From Phosphoribacter sp037046615 (GTDB lineage: Bacteria; Actinomycetota; Actinomycetes; Actinomycetales; Dermatophilaceae), in contig JBAOHD010000015.1 in the NCBI GenBank assembly GCA_037046615.1, forward strand, positions 186,001 through 250,000: 64,000 nt of DNA. The letters run 5' to 3'. The position numbers and the translations under genes were made by a program. Below the pieces are notes generated by a model. It saw only the letters and a list, made by a program, of their open reading frames with translations, was not told where the DNA came from and searched no databases. Shown here piece after piece: positions 19,842 through 27,794 of the stretch; the stretch's first letter is position 1, and each line of letters opens with the position of its first letter.

Positions 19842-21298
19842 GGGGGTATCAGATGGTCTGTGTAAGGGGGCGGTCTCTATCTGAAGGAGATTGACTGTGA
19901 GCATGACCAAGGCGAAGAAGAGTGATGGGCGGGAGTCTGAGGCTCGCCGGCTGCGTCGTGAGTTGTTCACCGACGAGATGCTGGACCAGCTGATGGCTGC
20001 CACCGACGAGCGTGGCCTGTCGCTGACCGGCGAAGGCGGGTTCCTGCCGGAGATGATCAAGGCGGTCCTTGAGCGCGGGATGGAGGCGGAGCTGACCGGC
20101 CACCTGGGGTATGAGAAAGGCGACCCGGCCGGGAACGGCTCGGGCAACTCCCGCAACGGGACGACGCCGAAGACGGTCGGCACCGAGGTCGGCGATATCG
20201 CCTTGGACCAGCCGCGGGACCGGAACTCGACGTTCGCGTCGTCGCTGGTGCCCAAGGGCGCCCGCCGCCTGGGCGGGCTGGAGGACATGATCATTTCCTT
20301 GTACGCCGGCGGGATGACGATCCGCGACATCCAGCACCACCTCGCCGCGACGCTGGGCACCGACCTCTCGCACGAGACGATCAGCAAGGTCACCGACGCC
20401 GTCGCCGAGGAGGTCACCGCGTGGCAAACCCGCCCGTTGGAGGCGTTCTACCCGGTGATCTACCTCGACGCGTTGGTGGTCAAGATCCGCGACGGAGCAC
20501 ACGTGTCCAACCGGGCCGCGCACATCGCGGTCGGGGTCGACATGGACGGGGTCAAGCACGTTCTGGGGATCTGGGTCCAGGCCACCGAGGGCGCGAAGTT
20601 CTGGGCGTCGGTGTGCGCCGAGCTGGCCAACCGCGGCGTCAAGGACGTCCTGATCGTCTGCTGTGACGGGCTGACCGGCTTCCCCGAGGCGATCGAGGCG
20701 ACCTGGGCCCGCGCGATGGTCCAAACCTGCGTGGTGCACCTGATCCGGGCCTCGATGCGGTTCGTGTCCTACAGCGACCGCAAGGCCGTCGCTGCGCTGC
20801 TCAAGCCGATCTACACCGCCGCGAACGAGGACGCCGCGCTGATCGCGCTGGCCACCTTCGCCGACTCCAACCTCGGCAAGAAGTACCCCGCCGCCCTCGC
20901 CTCGTGGGAGAACGCCTGGGACCGGTTCACCCCGTTCCTGGCGTTCGGGCCCGCGCTGCGCAAGGTCATCTACACGACCAACTCGATCGAGTCGTTGAAC
21001 TACCAACTGCGCAAGATCATCAAGAACCGCGGCCACTTCCCGGGCGACGCCGCCGCGATCAAGCTGCTCTGGCTGGCCATCCGCAACATCGAGGACAAGA
21101 GAGCCCGCGAACGCGCCAAGGAAGCCGGACTGCCCAAGGGCCACCCCCGCAAGGCCCCCAGCAAACTCGTCGAAGGCTCCGTCATCCAAGGCTGGAAAGC
21201 CGCCCTCGGCGAACTCGCCCTCATCTACCCCGACCGCATCAACCCCCACCTCTAAACCCCCACGACCACCCTACTTACACAGACAACTTGACACCCTC
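19842..21298 (+). mobile_element. IS256-family element (innermost, intact)
   Basis: Imperfect inverted ends GGGGGTATCAG... (19842) and, on the complement, GAGGGTGTCAAG... (21298) agree at about 20 of 25 positions. The 8-bp target duplication TTCTCGGC lies at 19834-19841 and 21299-21306, the size expected for IS256. Length 1457 bp with one intact transposase gene. As the youngest insertion it is the only intact element of the nest. Confidence 0.9.
19897..21255 (+). CDS. IS256-family transposase (mutator type), intact
   Basis: About 452 residues, full length for IS256. The N-terminus (LFTDEMLDQLMAATDERGLS) is followed by MIKAVLERGMEAELTGHLGY, the usual IS256 opening. The DDE triad is visible as VIYLDALVVKIRD, VCCDGLTGFPEAI and YTTNSIESLNYQLRK. 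GTG 19897 is preferred because GAAGGAG lies seven bases upstream; ATG 19903 is possible. There is no frameshift and no copy of the GGCATAC/GTATGCC signature in this 1.46-kb element, consistent with recent arrival. Confidence 0.95.
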   Translation: MSMTKAKKSDGRESEARRLRRELFTDEMLDQLMAATDERGLSLTGEGGFLPEMIKAVLERGMEAELTGHLGYEKGDPAGNGSGNSRNGTTPKTVGTEVGDIALDQPRDRNSTFASSLVPKGARRLGGLEDMIISLYAGGMTIRDIQHHLAATLGTDLSHETISKVTDAVAEEVTAWQTRPLEAFYPVIYLDALVVKIRDGAHVSNRAAHIAVGVDMDGVKHVLGIWVQATEGAKFWASVCAELANRGVKDVLIVCCDGLTGFPEAIEATWARAMVQTCVVHLIRASMRFVSYSDRKAVAALLKPIYTAANEDAALIALATFADSNLGKKYPAALASWENAWDRFTPFLAFGPALRKVIYTTNSIESLNYQLRKIIKNRGHFPGDAAAIKLLWLAIRNIEDKRARERAKEAGLPKGHPRKAPSKLVEGSVIQGWKAALGELALIYPDRINPHL

Positions 21299-22050
21299 TT
21301 CTCGGCGGCCTCGGCCTCCAGCTCGGCCAGCAGCACCCGAAGCCGTGCCCGGCGGCCCGGTCGCCCGCCCGGACCGACCCGGTCCGGTGCGTCGGTCTCC
21401 GTGTCCGCGTCCTCGGCGGCGTCGGTGGCCGCCGCCTCGGCCAGGATGTCCCTCGCCAACTGCTCGGCGGTGCGGCTGGCGTCCCGGGAGGCGTTGGCGA
21501 CCAACTTGGTCCCGTCGATAGCGAGCAACCCAGGGCGCAGCAACCCACTGCGGGAGCAGAGGGCCAACACCTGTCCGAACAGTCCCGCGATCGCGTCCTG
21601 ATGCTCAACCCGGAACCGGGCGATCGTCGCGTGGTCCGGTTGCTGGTTAGACGCCAGCACCCGGTAAGCCACGTCCTCGACCAGGCGCTTCTCGATCCTC
21701 CGGCTGGACCGTTCACCGACGCAGTAGGCGTACACCAACACTCCCAGCAGCAGCTGGGGGTCATACGCCGCCCCGCCCCGGCCGTCCTGGCGATAACGGG
21801 CCCGGAACCCCGACAGATCCAGCTCGGCCACCACATCGAGGATGAACCACGCCAGATGATCCTCCGGCAACCAGTCCGCCACCGAGGGCGGCATCAGCAT
21901 CAGTTGATCCCGGTCACTAAAGACGAAGTTGTATGCCACACAACGATTCTCGAGCCGCAGCCCCGCTCCGGGGCGCTCCCACGCCGTCGATTCATGCGAC
22001 AGCCTCCGGGCCTCGATTTTCTTCGCGGGGGAGCTCGACCCCCGCAACCG

Positions 22051-23044
22051 GTGATCGTGGCGTTCGTCGACGAGCTGCGCGCCGAGGGGTCATGCGGTCG
22101 AGTCGATCTGTCGGGTCCTGCGCGAGCAGGGCTGCCAGGTCGCCGCGCGGACCTATCGGGCCAGTGGGCCCAACCCGACCGGAGGGTCGCGTCGCGCACC
22201 GTCAGTGACGCGATCGTCGAGGACGCGGTGCGCCATGCTGGCGTGGACCGTTGATCGACGGGCACGGCCGTCGACGAGCTGACCCCCGAAGGGCTGTACG
22301 GGCGGCGGAAGATGACCGCTTTGGTGCACCGCTGGACTGCCCGGACGCGTCGCCGGGGTCGGTGGACCGAGCCATGAGATCCCTTGGCCTGCACGGCATT
22401 CGCCGCTCCAAGGGGATCAGGACCACGATCCCCGCCAAGGACGGGGCCCGCGCTGGCGACCTGCTGAACCGGGACTTCACCGCGTCGGCTCCGAACCGGA
22501 CGTGGGTGATGGACTTCACCTACTGCCGCACGTGGGCCGGGGTGGACCTACGTCGCGTTCATCGTCGACGTGTTCGCCCAGAAGATCCTCGCCTGGCACG
22601 CCGCAACCGTGCAAGTGACGCCGACCTCGTCCTGACCCCTTTGACGGATGGCGATCTGGGCACCGTGGCCGTGAAGGACATCCCGATCGAGCCAGGTGAG
22701 CTGATCGGTCACTCGGACGCGGGCCGGCAATACACAGCGATTCGCGTTCACCGAACACCTCGAGCTCGAGGGCGGCAGGCCCTCGATCGGCTCGGTCGGT
22801 GACGCGTTACGATAACGCACTGATGGAGAGCGTGATCGGGCTGTACAAGACCGAGTGCATCCGCACCACCGTCTTCCACGCCGGCCCCTACCGGCACCAT
22901 CGCCGACGTCGAGTACGCCACCGCTGGCTGGGTCGACTGGTACAACAATCGGCGCCTGCACAGTAGCCTCGGCTACCTCATCCCCAAGCGAGTACGAGCA
23001 CAGCCCACTACGCGACCCTCATCCGAGAGCCGCAACCCGTATGA
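22051..23044 (+). pseudogene. IS3 orfB (DDE integrase-type transposase), frameshifted
   Basis: Pieces in several frames assemble to an IS3 OrfB: VIVAFVDELRAEG at the start (GTG 22051), then MRSLGLHGIRRSKGIRTTIP, then LLNRDFTASAPNRTWVMDFT (first Asp region) and GELIGHSDAG. They continue with NALMESVIGLYKTECIRTT (Glu region) and GWVDWYNNRRLHSSLG, ending REPQPV at 23044. At least five frame breaks are visible. Since the element is already interrupted, this may be genuine decay, though the window also shows many probable sequence insertions. Confidence 0.8.
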
Positions 23045-23258
23045 GAGCGGCAGAGAACCTCGGGCGGTTCAGTCTGAGATCAGCCTCGATCGCATCGATG
23101 CGACTCACGGTTTCTGCCCACCTTGGAGATTCATTTGGGTCGTTCTCGAGGCCCACCGTAGCGCGATGCCGGGCCTTCGGGACAGCCACTCTCCTCCCAA
23201 CTCGGGATCGGTATGGGGGATGTCAGCACTTGACACAACTCAACCAAAGGAGCAGCTC

Positions 23259-23333
23259 ATGGCCTGGCACTGCAACATCAGCACTTGGTGGGACATGTTC
23301 ACCGGGTTCATCACCCAAAAGTGGTATTGCTGA
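23259..23333 (+). CDS. Trp-rich 24-residue peptide (possible small secreted, signalling or leader peptide)
   Basis: ATG 23259 follows AAAGGAG at good spacing and opens 24 codons to TGA 23333. The peptide starts MAWHCNISTWW and ends TQKWYC. It has four Trp, two Cys (positions 5 and 24, the last being C-terminal) and no Arg. TTGACA lies at 23230-23235. Two strong hairpins follow directly, so this looks like a complete short transcription unit. No modification enzyme is encoded nearby, so a RiPP precursor is only one option; a small toxin, membrane peptide or regulatory leader are others. It may also be chance, but the ribosome site and terminator argue otherwise. Confidence 0.5.
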   Translation: MAWHCNISTWWDMFTGFITQKWYC

Positions 23334-23352
23334 TCGTTCATCCACCAACGAC

Positions 23353-23429
23353 CGTTGATCCGTTCACCCGCAGGTAGGAATGCGGAAACGGATCAACGAA
23401 GGGACCCGGCATTCGTGCCGGGTCCCTTC
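23353..23429. terminator. Tandem hairpins between the small peptide and the patatin-like gene
   Basis: The first hairpin pairs CGTTGATCCGTT (23353-23364) with AACGGATCAACG (23387-23398). The second is a perfect 14-bp stem GAAGGGACCCGGCA / TGCCGGGTCCCTTC (23398-23429) with a TTCG tetraloop. They share one base, so folding is contiguous. The second lies just outside the stop of the convergent reverse-strand gene at 23431, so it probably terminates both directions. Confidence 0.8.
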
Positions 23430-23430
23430 G

Positions 23431-26400
23431 TCATGAGGGTGAGGCACACGTGTCCTCGCCGAGGAGTTTGAGCGCGGTGTGGAGGCTCCCGTAACCACGC
23501 AGGCGCAAGGCGGCCATTGCCTGGGTGTCCATCCTCGCAGGACACGCTGCGGACGTCGCAAGGGCTTGGTCCATGGTCGCGGTGCTGGCCGGTGACAGCA
23601 CCCAGCCCAGGGGAGCCGCGATCGTCGGCCTGGTCGGCTGATAGACGACCGAGATCGGTGGGGCTGCGGCCCGCCACGCTGCTGCGGGTGCCTTGACCGT
23701 CAGTCCGGCTTGGGCGGGGTCGATGGCGGAGTCGAGTCGTTGGAGGAGGGCGTGGGTCGAGTTCTGCGAGCCCCGGCCCGCCAGGAGTCCGACCGGTGGG
23801 ACAGCCACTTCGGGGATCGACGAGGGCGCAGCCGCTCCGAGATCCGACCCCGTGCCGTTGTCCGCGTAGATGACGTACGGCACGATCGGTATGGCAGCCG
23901 TCGCGTTATGCGCGCGGATCAGAGACATGAGGTCGGGTGAGAGATCGATGAGCACACCGAGTCCGGTGGAGTCGACGTAGCCGCCGTCGACGAGCTGTTC
24001 GGCCGCTCGTGCGACGGGGGGCTCTATCGTGCCGTCGGCACGGGGGCCGGACTCGGCCAGACAGGGACCGACGACGCCGGAGGGCGTGACATACGGGAAT
24101 CGAGCCGAGAACATCGCTGCCGTGCTGGCGGTCAGGCTCGTCAGGCAGCGCTGCTCACCGATCGCCGCCGTGACTCGGGCTGGCGTCGAGTCAGTGGGAG
24201 CCGGACCTGAGGCAGTCGCGACGGGGTCTGACGTCGTGGGTGCGGAGGTGATGACAGGTGGACGTGGACCGTAGGCGTCGATCAGATCCAAGGTCATCGG
24301 TGCCGGAGAGCGCGCATCCGAGCAACCGCTCGGTGTCGCGGGGTCTGGTCCGGGTCGGATGTCGATGTGGCTGACCAGCACGCGACACCCGGTGGCGGCA
24401 GTCGCGGAAGCCAGGACGAGTTCGGCTGCGAATCTCCTGGCGTCCGACGGGTCCGGTGGCTTGAGGAAGCTCGCCGCGAGATCGGGGTCGCCCTTCTCCC
24501 ACGAGGTCTCGATGAGCCCCGCTCGATCGTGCCAGACCCCGCCGCGTGGCCCCCAGGGGATGCCCGTCAGCGTCGTGAGCGGATCCCTGGCAAAGAGTCC
24601 CGCGGAAGCGACGCTCAAGGCCTCGGGACTCCCCAAGGTCTTGATGTGTTCGGCTGCGGTCTGCGGAGTGCTCCGGAAGCGCGCCACGGTGAGTCCCACC
24701 GATCCACCGCTCACCCCGGTGGCGAGGAACACTTGCCTGGCACCGCACTTGTTGCGCTCGCCGGACCCCGATGTCGGAGCCTTCTCGAGGCGGTCGATGA
24801 CAGAAGCGGTCCAGTATGCCGCGCGCGCACCGCCACCCTCGGCTGCCATGAGCACCAGAGGCCGGATGCTCTGTAGTCGGGACGTCGATGACGACGCGTC
24901 GGACAAGGTGACTGTCACGGTGCACTCTTGAGTTTGCTTGAGCCACGTGGCGAATGCGGCAGCCATATCCGGACGCTCGCGGGGCTCCTCCGGCGCACTC
25001 GGCGTCGACCCCGCCCGGCGTCGACCCCGCCCGGCGTGACTCCGCGGGCGAGATGGATATCCGCTCCTCCGAGTGTCCCCGCGAAGGCCAACGCGAGGAT
25101 CAAGAGCGTAGCGATCGGCGCCTCCCGCGCATGGAGGGGGCCGATCCGGAAGGCCGCCGGTGCGCCCCACTCGTGATGGAGCGTGACCGTGGCCCCGACG
25201 ATGGCCGACAGCGACAGCAGGCACGTCAGGGCGGTCCCGACGACCCCAAGCCAACCGGCCACTGGCCGGGTTGATGGCCAAGAACAGAAGGCTCCCCGTG
25301 CCGGTGATGACGACCACCCACAAGGCGATCTTCGCGGTCAGGCCTATCGGACCGGGAGGCAGCGACGTGCTCGGTTCAGGCATCTCCGAGTCGCTGGCCC
25401 GCAGGCCTGGAGTCAGCTGTCGCGCCACCACCGTGGTCGTGCGGCCGACGGTGGACCTCACCCGTTCCGGCAGCCCTGGTCCGGCGGCCGCTGGCAGGCT
25501 GGATCGAGCTGAGCGGTTGAGGCGATCGAGCAACCATCGAGCGACGAACCACATCCCTGCCGACCCCGCGACGCCGACTGCGAGCGCAATCCCTGCCCCG
25601 ATCGCCACGAAGCTCACCTCGCTCGTGACGCTGACGAGCGCGACAACCGCGGTGGATCGGACCAGCGCAAGGCACCCCACGGCTAATACACCGACGGCGA
25701 TCACGTCTCCGGCGACAACCGTGGCGGCATACGCCTCGTCTGTGACGGCGTCGGGGCGGTTGGGGGAGAGAGGGAGCCGTCGTCGGGTGGCCCACCACGA
25801 GACAGCGATGACGGCTAGGGGCACCCCGGCGAACACGGCGAGGGCCGCAAGTCGCACCTGTCCCCCAGTAAGCACAGAGCCCGCCGGCGGCGATGACCGG
25901 CCCGAAGAGCCAGGGCCACCATCGTTCGGTCCGGAGTGCCGGCGTGCCTGTTGCCCGGGCCGTGTCTTCGCTGACCATGCGGCCTAACCAGAAGAGGGCG
26001 GCCGCCTCGACGAGGACGAGGGCGACAGCGACCACCATGTCCTTGATGTCGCTGGCAGGCACCGTCTGCCCGGCTGGGGCGGTGAACCATCGCCGCTGGA
26101 CGTCGGGGAGTTGATCGAGCACGTCGCCGGCCGGCACGAGACTAAGGAGGGCCAGCGGCGCGATGGCCATGACAGAGAACCGTTGGCGGTAGAGCCCGCT
26201 CCACCACGCCCGGAGGGCGGCTCGGGCGACGGGTGACCGCCGGACGGTCACCACCGCCCAGGCGATGAAGGCAAACACCGCCAGCCACTTGAGCTTGCTG
26301 GCGCCCATGATGCCCACGAGCGGTGCGAGGCCGATGGAACCCCCGCTGGTGACGCAGAGCAGGCCGAGGTCCTCGACGACGTCGGCGACGGCCGCGGCAC

Positions 26401-26827
26401 ACAGCAGTCCCGGCATCGTCAGCCGCCGGGCCCAGGCGGGGGAGGGGGCCCCGAGGATGCTTTGCCACAACGGCGAGCGGGGCAGCCGCGGGAGGACCAC
26501 GGCATACAGCGCGATGAAGATCAGGTCGAGGGCGACGTGGCTGCGGACGAAGGCCGCAGCCGATGGGTCGGCCGTCACCCGATCCAAGAGGTGCCACGGG
26601 TCGAGAGTCCACGTCGTGAGTGTCGAGGGGCCGGTCAGGGGGCCGGTGAGTGCGAGCGTGGAGCCCTCGCGGTCAGGCACCATCGCGACGAGTCGCGCGA
26701 CCTCGCCCATCGCGAGCAGCAGCGCGACGGCCAGCGAGCCGATCGCCCACGGCCACGGCGAGAACAGCGGGGTGTCAGCAGTCGACCGGCGGGCGACGTC
26801 GTTCAGGGGCGGTGCGGTCTTGACCAT
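23431..26827 (-). CDS. Multi-pass membrane protein with C-terminal patatin-like phospholipase domain, frame broken
   Basis: One long gene of about 1130 codons from ATG 26827. The N-terminal two-thirds is hydrophobic with many predicted membrane helices (WAIGSLAVALLLAMGEVARL near the start). The C-terminal third is patatin-like: LMAAEGGGARAAYW (oxyanion loop), ATGVSGGSVG (GxSxG nucleophile Ser) and VDGGYVDSTGL (DGG catalytic Asp). Patatin-like enzymes hydrolyse lipid acyl esters. Frame breaks lie near 25870, 25260 and 25010. The last coincides with a 16-bp tandem duplication of GGCGTCGACCCCGCCC (25005-25040), which by itself shifts the frame. Such membrane-patatin fusions are known in actinobacteria but uncharacterised, as far as I know. 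Confidence 0.75.
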
Positions 26828-26999
26828 GGCGACCTCGCTCGGGGGAAAGAGTGGTGCACGGCGCTAGAGGAGGTATACCGCGTCACGCCTCGTCGTGCTC
26901 GGGAAACGCGACATTCCGCCCACGACGGGGGCAAAGCCGGAGGTATGCCGTGGCGGACCTGACACTGCGCGAAGGGTCACGAGATGGCAGGGTGGGGCC

Positions 27000-27698
27000 A
27001 TGCCCGGATCTCCCGACGGCGTGCTCCGACTGGTCATCGTCGACGACCACCCAGCCATCGCTCGGGGCGTTGCGGCAGGGCTGGCCGACGTGTCGCCTCG
27101 GCTCGGCCACGTCGCGGCGGTGCCCTCCGTGACCGCCGTTGCCGACCTGACCGTCAACGGGGTTGACGCCCCTATCGACGTCGTCATCCTCGACCTCCAA
27201 CTCGGCGACGGCAGCGATCCGGCCGCCAATGTCGGTCACCTCGTCGCGGCCGGACTGCCCGTGCTCGTCTACACCCAGGAAGGCCGCCGCAGCGTCATCG
27301 CGCGGTGCTTCAAGGCCGGGGCCAGCGGGATCGTGAGCAAGAGCGACGACATCACCGTCCTCGCCGAGGCCATCCTCCTCGTCGCGCAGGGCGAACCCTT
27401 CCTCAGCCCCGAATGGGCGGCCGCACTCGAAGACGCCGAGGACTGGCCGGTGCCCGACCTCGCGCCGCGTGAGTCCGAAGCGCTCAGTCTCTACGCGACG
27501 GGGTTGCCGATGAAATCGGTCGCCCGGCGGATGGGCGTCGCCGAAGACACCGCCAAGGAATACCTCGACCGGGCGCGGCAGAAATACGCGCGAGCCGGGC
27601 GGCCGGCATACAGCAAGGTCGATCTCTATATCCGCGCGGTCGAGGATGGCTACCTGCCCAACCCGTCCCCCGACCGGTCCTCGGGACAGTCCCCTTAA
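27000..27698 (+). CDS. LuxR/NarL-type response regulator
   Basis: 232 residues from ATG 27000. The receiver domain (about 10-125) has RLVIVDDHPAIARG (acidic pocket), VVILDLQLGDGS (phosphoacceptor Asp) and a Lys in GIVSKSDDI. The C-terminal HTH reads LAPRESEALSLYATGLPMKS, then VARRMGVAEDTAKEYLDRAR. It is somewhat divergent from classical NarL, with YL in place of the usual H-x-N recognition residues. It lies about 100 bp before a sensor kinase-like gene on the same strand and is most likely its partner. Target genes unknown. Confidence 0.9.
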   Translation: MPGSPDGVLRLVIVDDHPAIARGVAAGLADVSPRLGHVAAVPSVTAVADLTVNGVDAPIDVVILDLQLGDGSDPAANVGHLVAAGLPVLVYTQEGRRSVIARCFKAGASGIVSKSDDITVLAEAILLVAQGEPFLSPEWAAALEDAEDWPVPDLAPRESEALSLYATGLPMKSVARRMGVAEDTAKEYLDRARQKYARAGRPAYSKVDLYIRAVEDGYLPNPSPDRSSGQSP

Positions 27699-27794
27699 GA
27701 GGGGGATGGCCTCGCGCCCACGGGCGCCAAGCGGACTGCCACAGTGGCAGTCGACAACCGTTGGCCCACATCGGACTGCAGGGGTGGGTATGCC

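Larger units (their letters stand above)
19056..21939 (-). pseudogene. IS1182 transposase, split by IS256
   Basis: The N-terminal half (21299-21939, GTG start) reads VAYNFVFSDRDQLMLMPPSV, then GRGGAAYDPQLLLGVLVYAY and LLAIDGTKLVANASRD, typical of IS1182 DDE transposases. The C-terminal half (19056-19841) resumes AEKSYEAHLARRAEREAATG, then KDGYVQGYNAQAVA and EPVFAQIKHNRGIRTLTRRG. The two join exactly at the 8-bp duplication TTCTCGGC. The antisense frame through the IS256 insert is not coding. Confidence 0.9.
18982..22006 (-). mobile_element. IS1182-family element (middle of the nest)
   Basis: Perfect 17-bp terminal inverted repeats GAGGCTGTCGCATGAAT begin at 18982 and end at 22006. A 4-bp target duplication CGGG flanks them (18978-18981 and 22007-22010). 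Without its own insert it is about 1.56 kb. It lies inside IS3 orfA and is split by an IS256 element at 19842-21298. Confidence 0.85.
18714..22053 (+). pseudogene. IS3 orfA, interrupted
   Basis: The N-terminal part (18714-18981) encodes the orfA HTH: DPKVKERCVRLVLDHVQEYP, then EGVGKESVRRWVVQAQVDRG and a leucine-zipper-like ELKAKVRRLEEDNEILRR. The C-terminal part (22007-22053) completes it with IFFAGELDPRNR. A 3-kb IS1182 element lies between them, flanked by CGGG duplications, so OrfA cannot be made. Confidence 0.85.
18661..23071 (+). mobile_element. IS3-family element (outermost of the nest)
   Basis: Terminal inverted repeats are TGAACCGCCC at 18661-18670 and GGGCGGTTCA at 23062-23071; the similarity extends imperfectly inward over about 26 bp. 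It is flanked by a 3-bp direct repeat GTC (18658-18660 and 23072-23074), the duplication size expected for IS3. Without inserts it would be about 1.39 kb with orfA and orfB. It is inserted in the regulator-like gene and is itself interrupted inside orfA by an IS1182 element. Confidence 0.85.
17723..23108 (-). pseudogene. Helix-turn-helix regulator-like gene split by the insertion-sequence nest
   Basis: The coding parts are 23072-23108 (GTG start, first 12-13 codons) and 17723-18660 (remaining 310 or so) on the reverse strand, separated by 4.4 kb of insertion sequences. Joining across the duplicated GTC restores a continuous frame (EADLRRLRPGRGIHAP). The N-terminal third has an HTH-like segment (ERLAAVGRELSLSARTLYRR) typical of DNA-binding proteins. 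The C-terminal two-thirds is beta-rich (RPVFVGEREIRATHDGLRVI) with no family recognised. The insertion after codon 12 almost certainly abolishes the product. Its neighbour at 16815 converges on it. Confidence 0.7.

Noticed and set aside
19056..20417. Single 453-residue protein on the reverse strand
   Set aside because: Its first half is antisense to the IS256 transposase; only the part below 19841 is IS1182 transposase.
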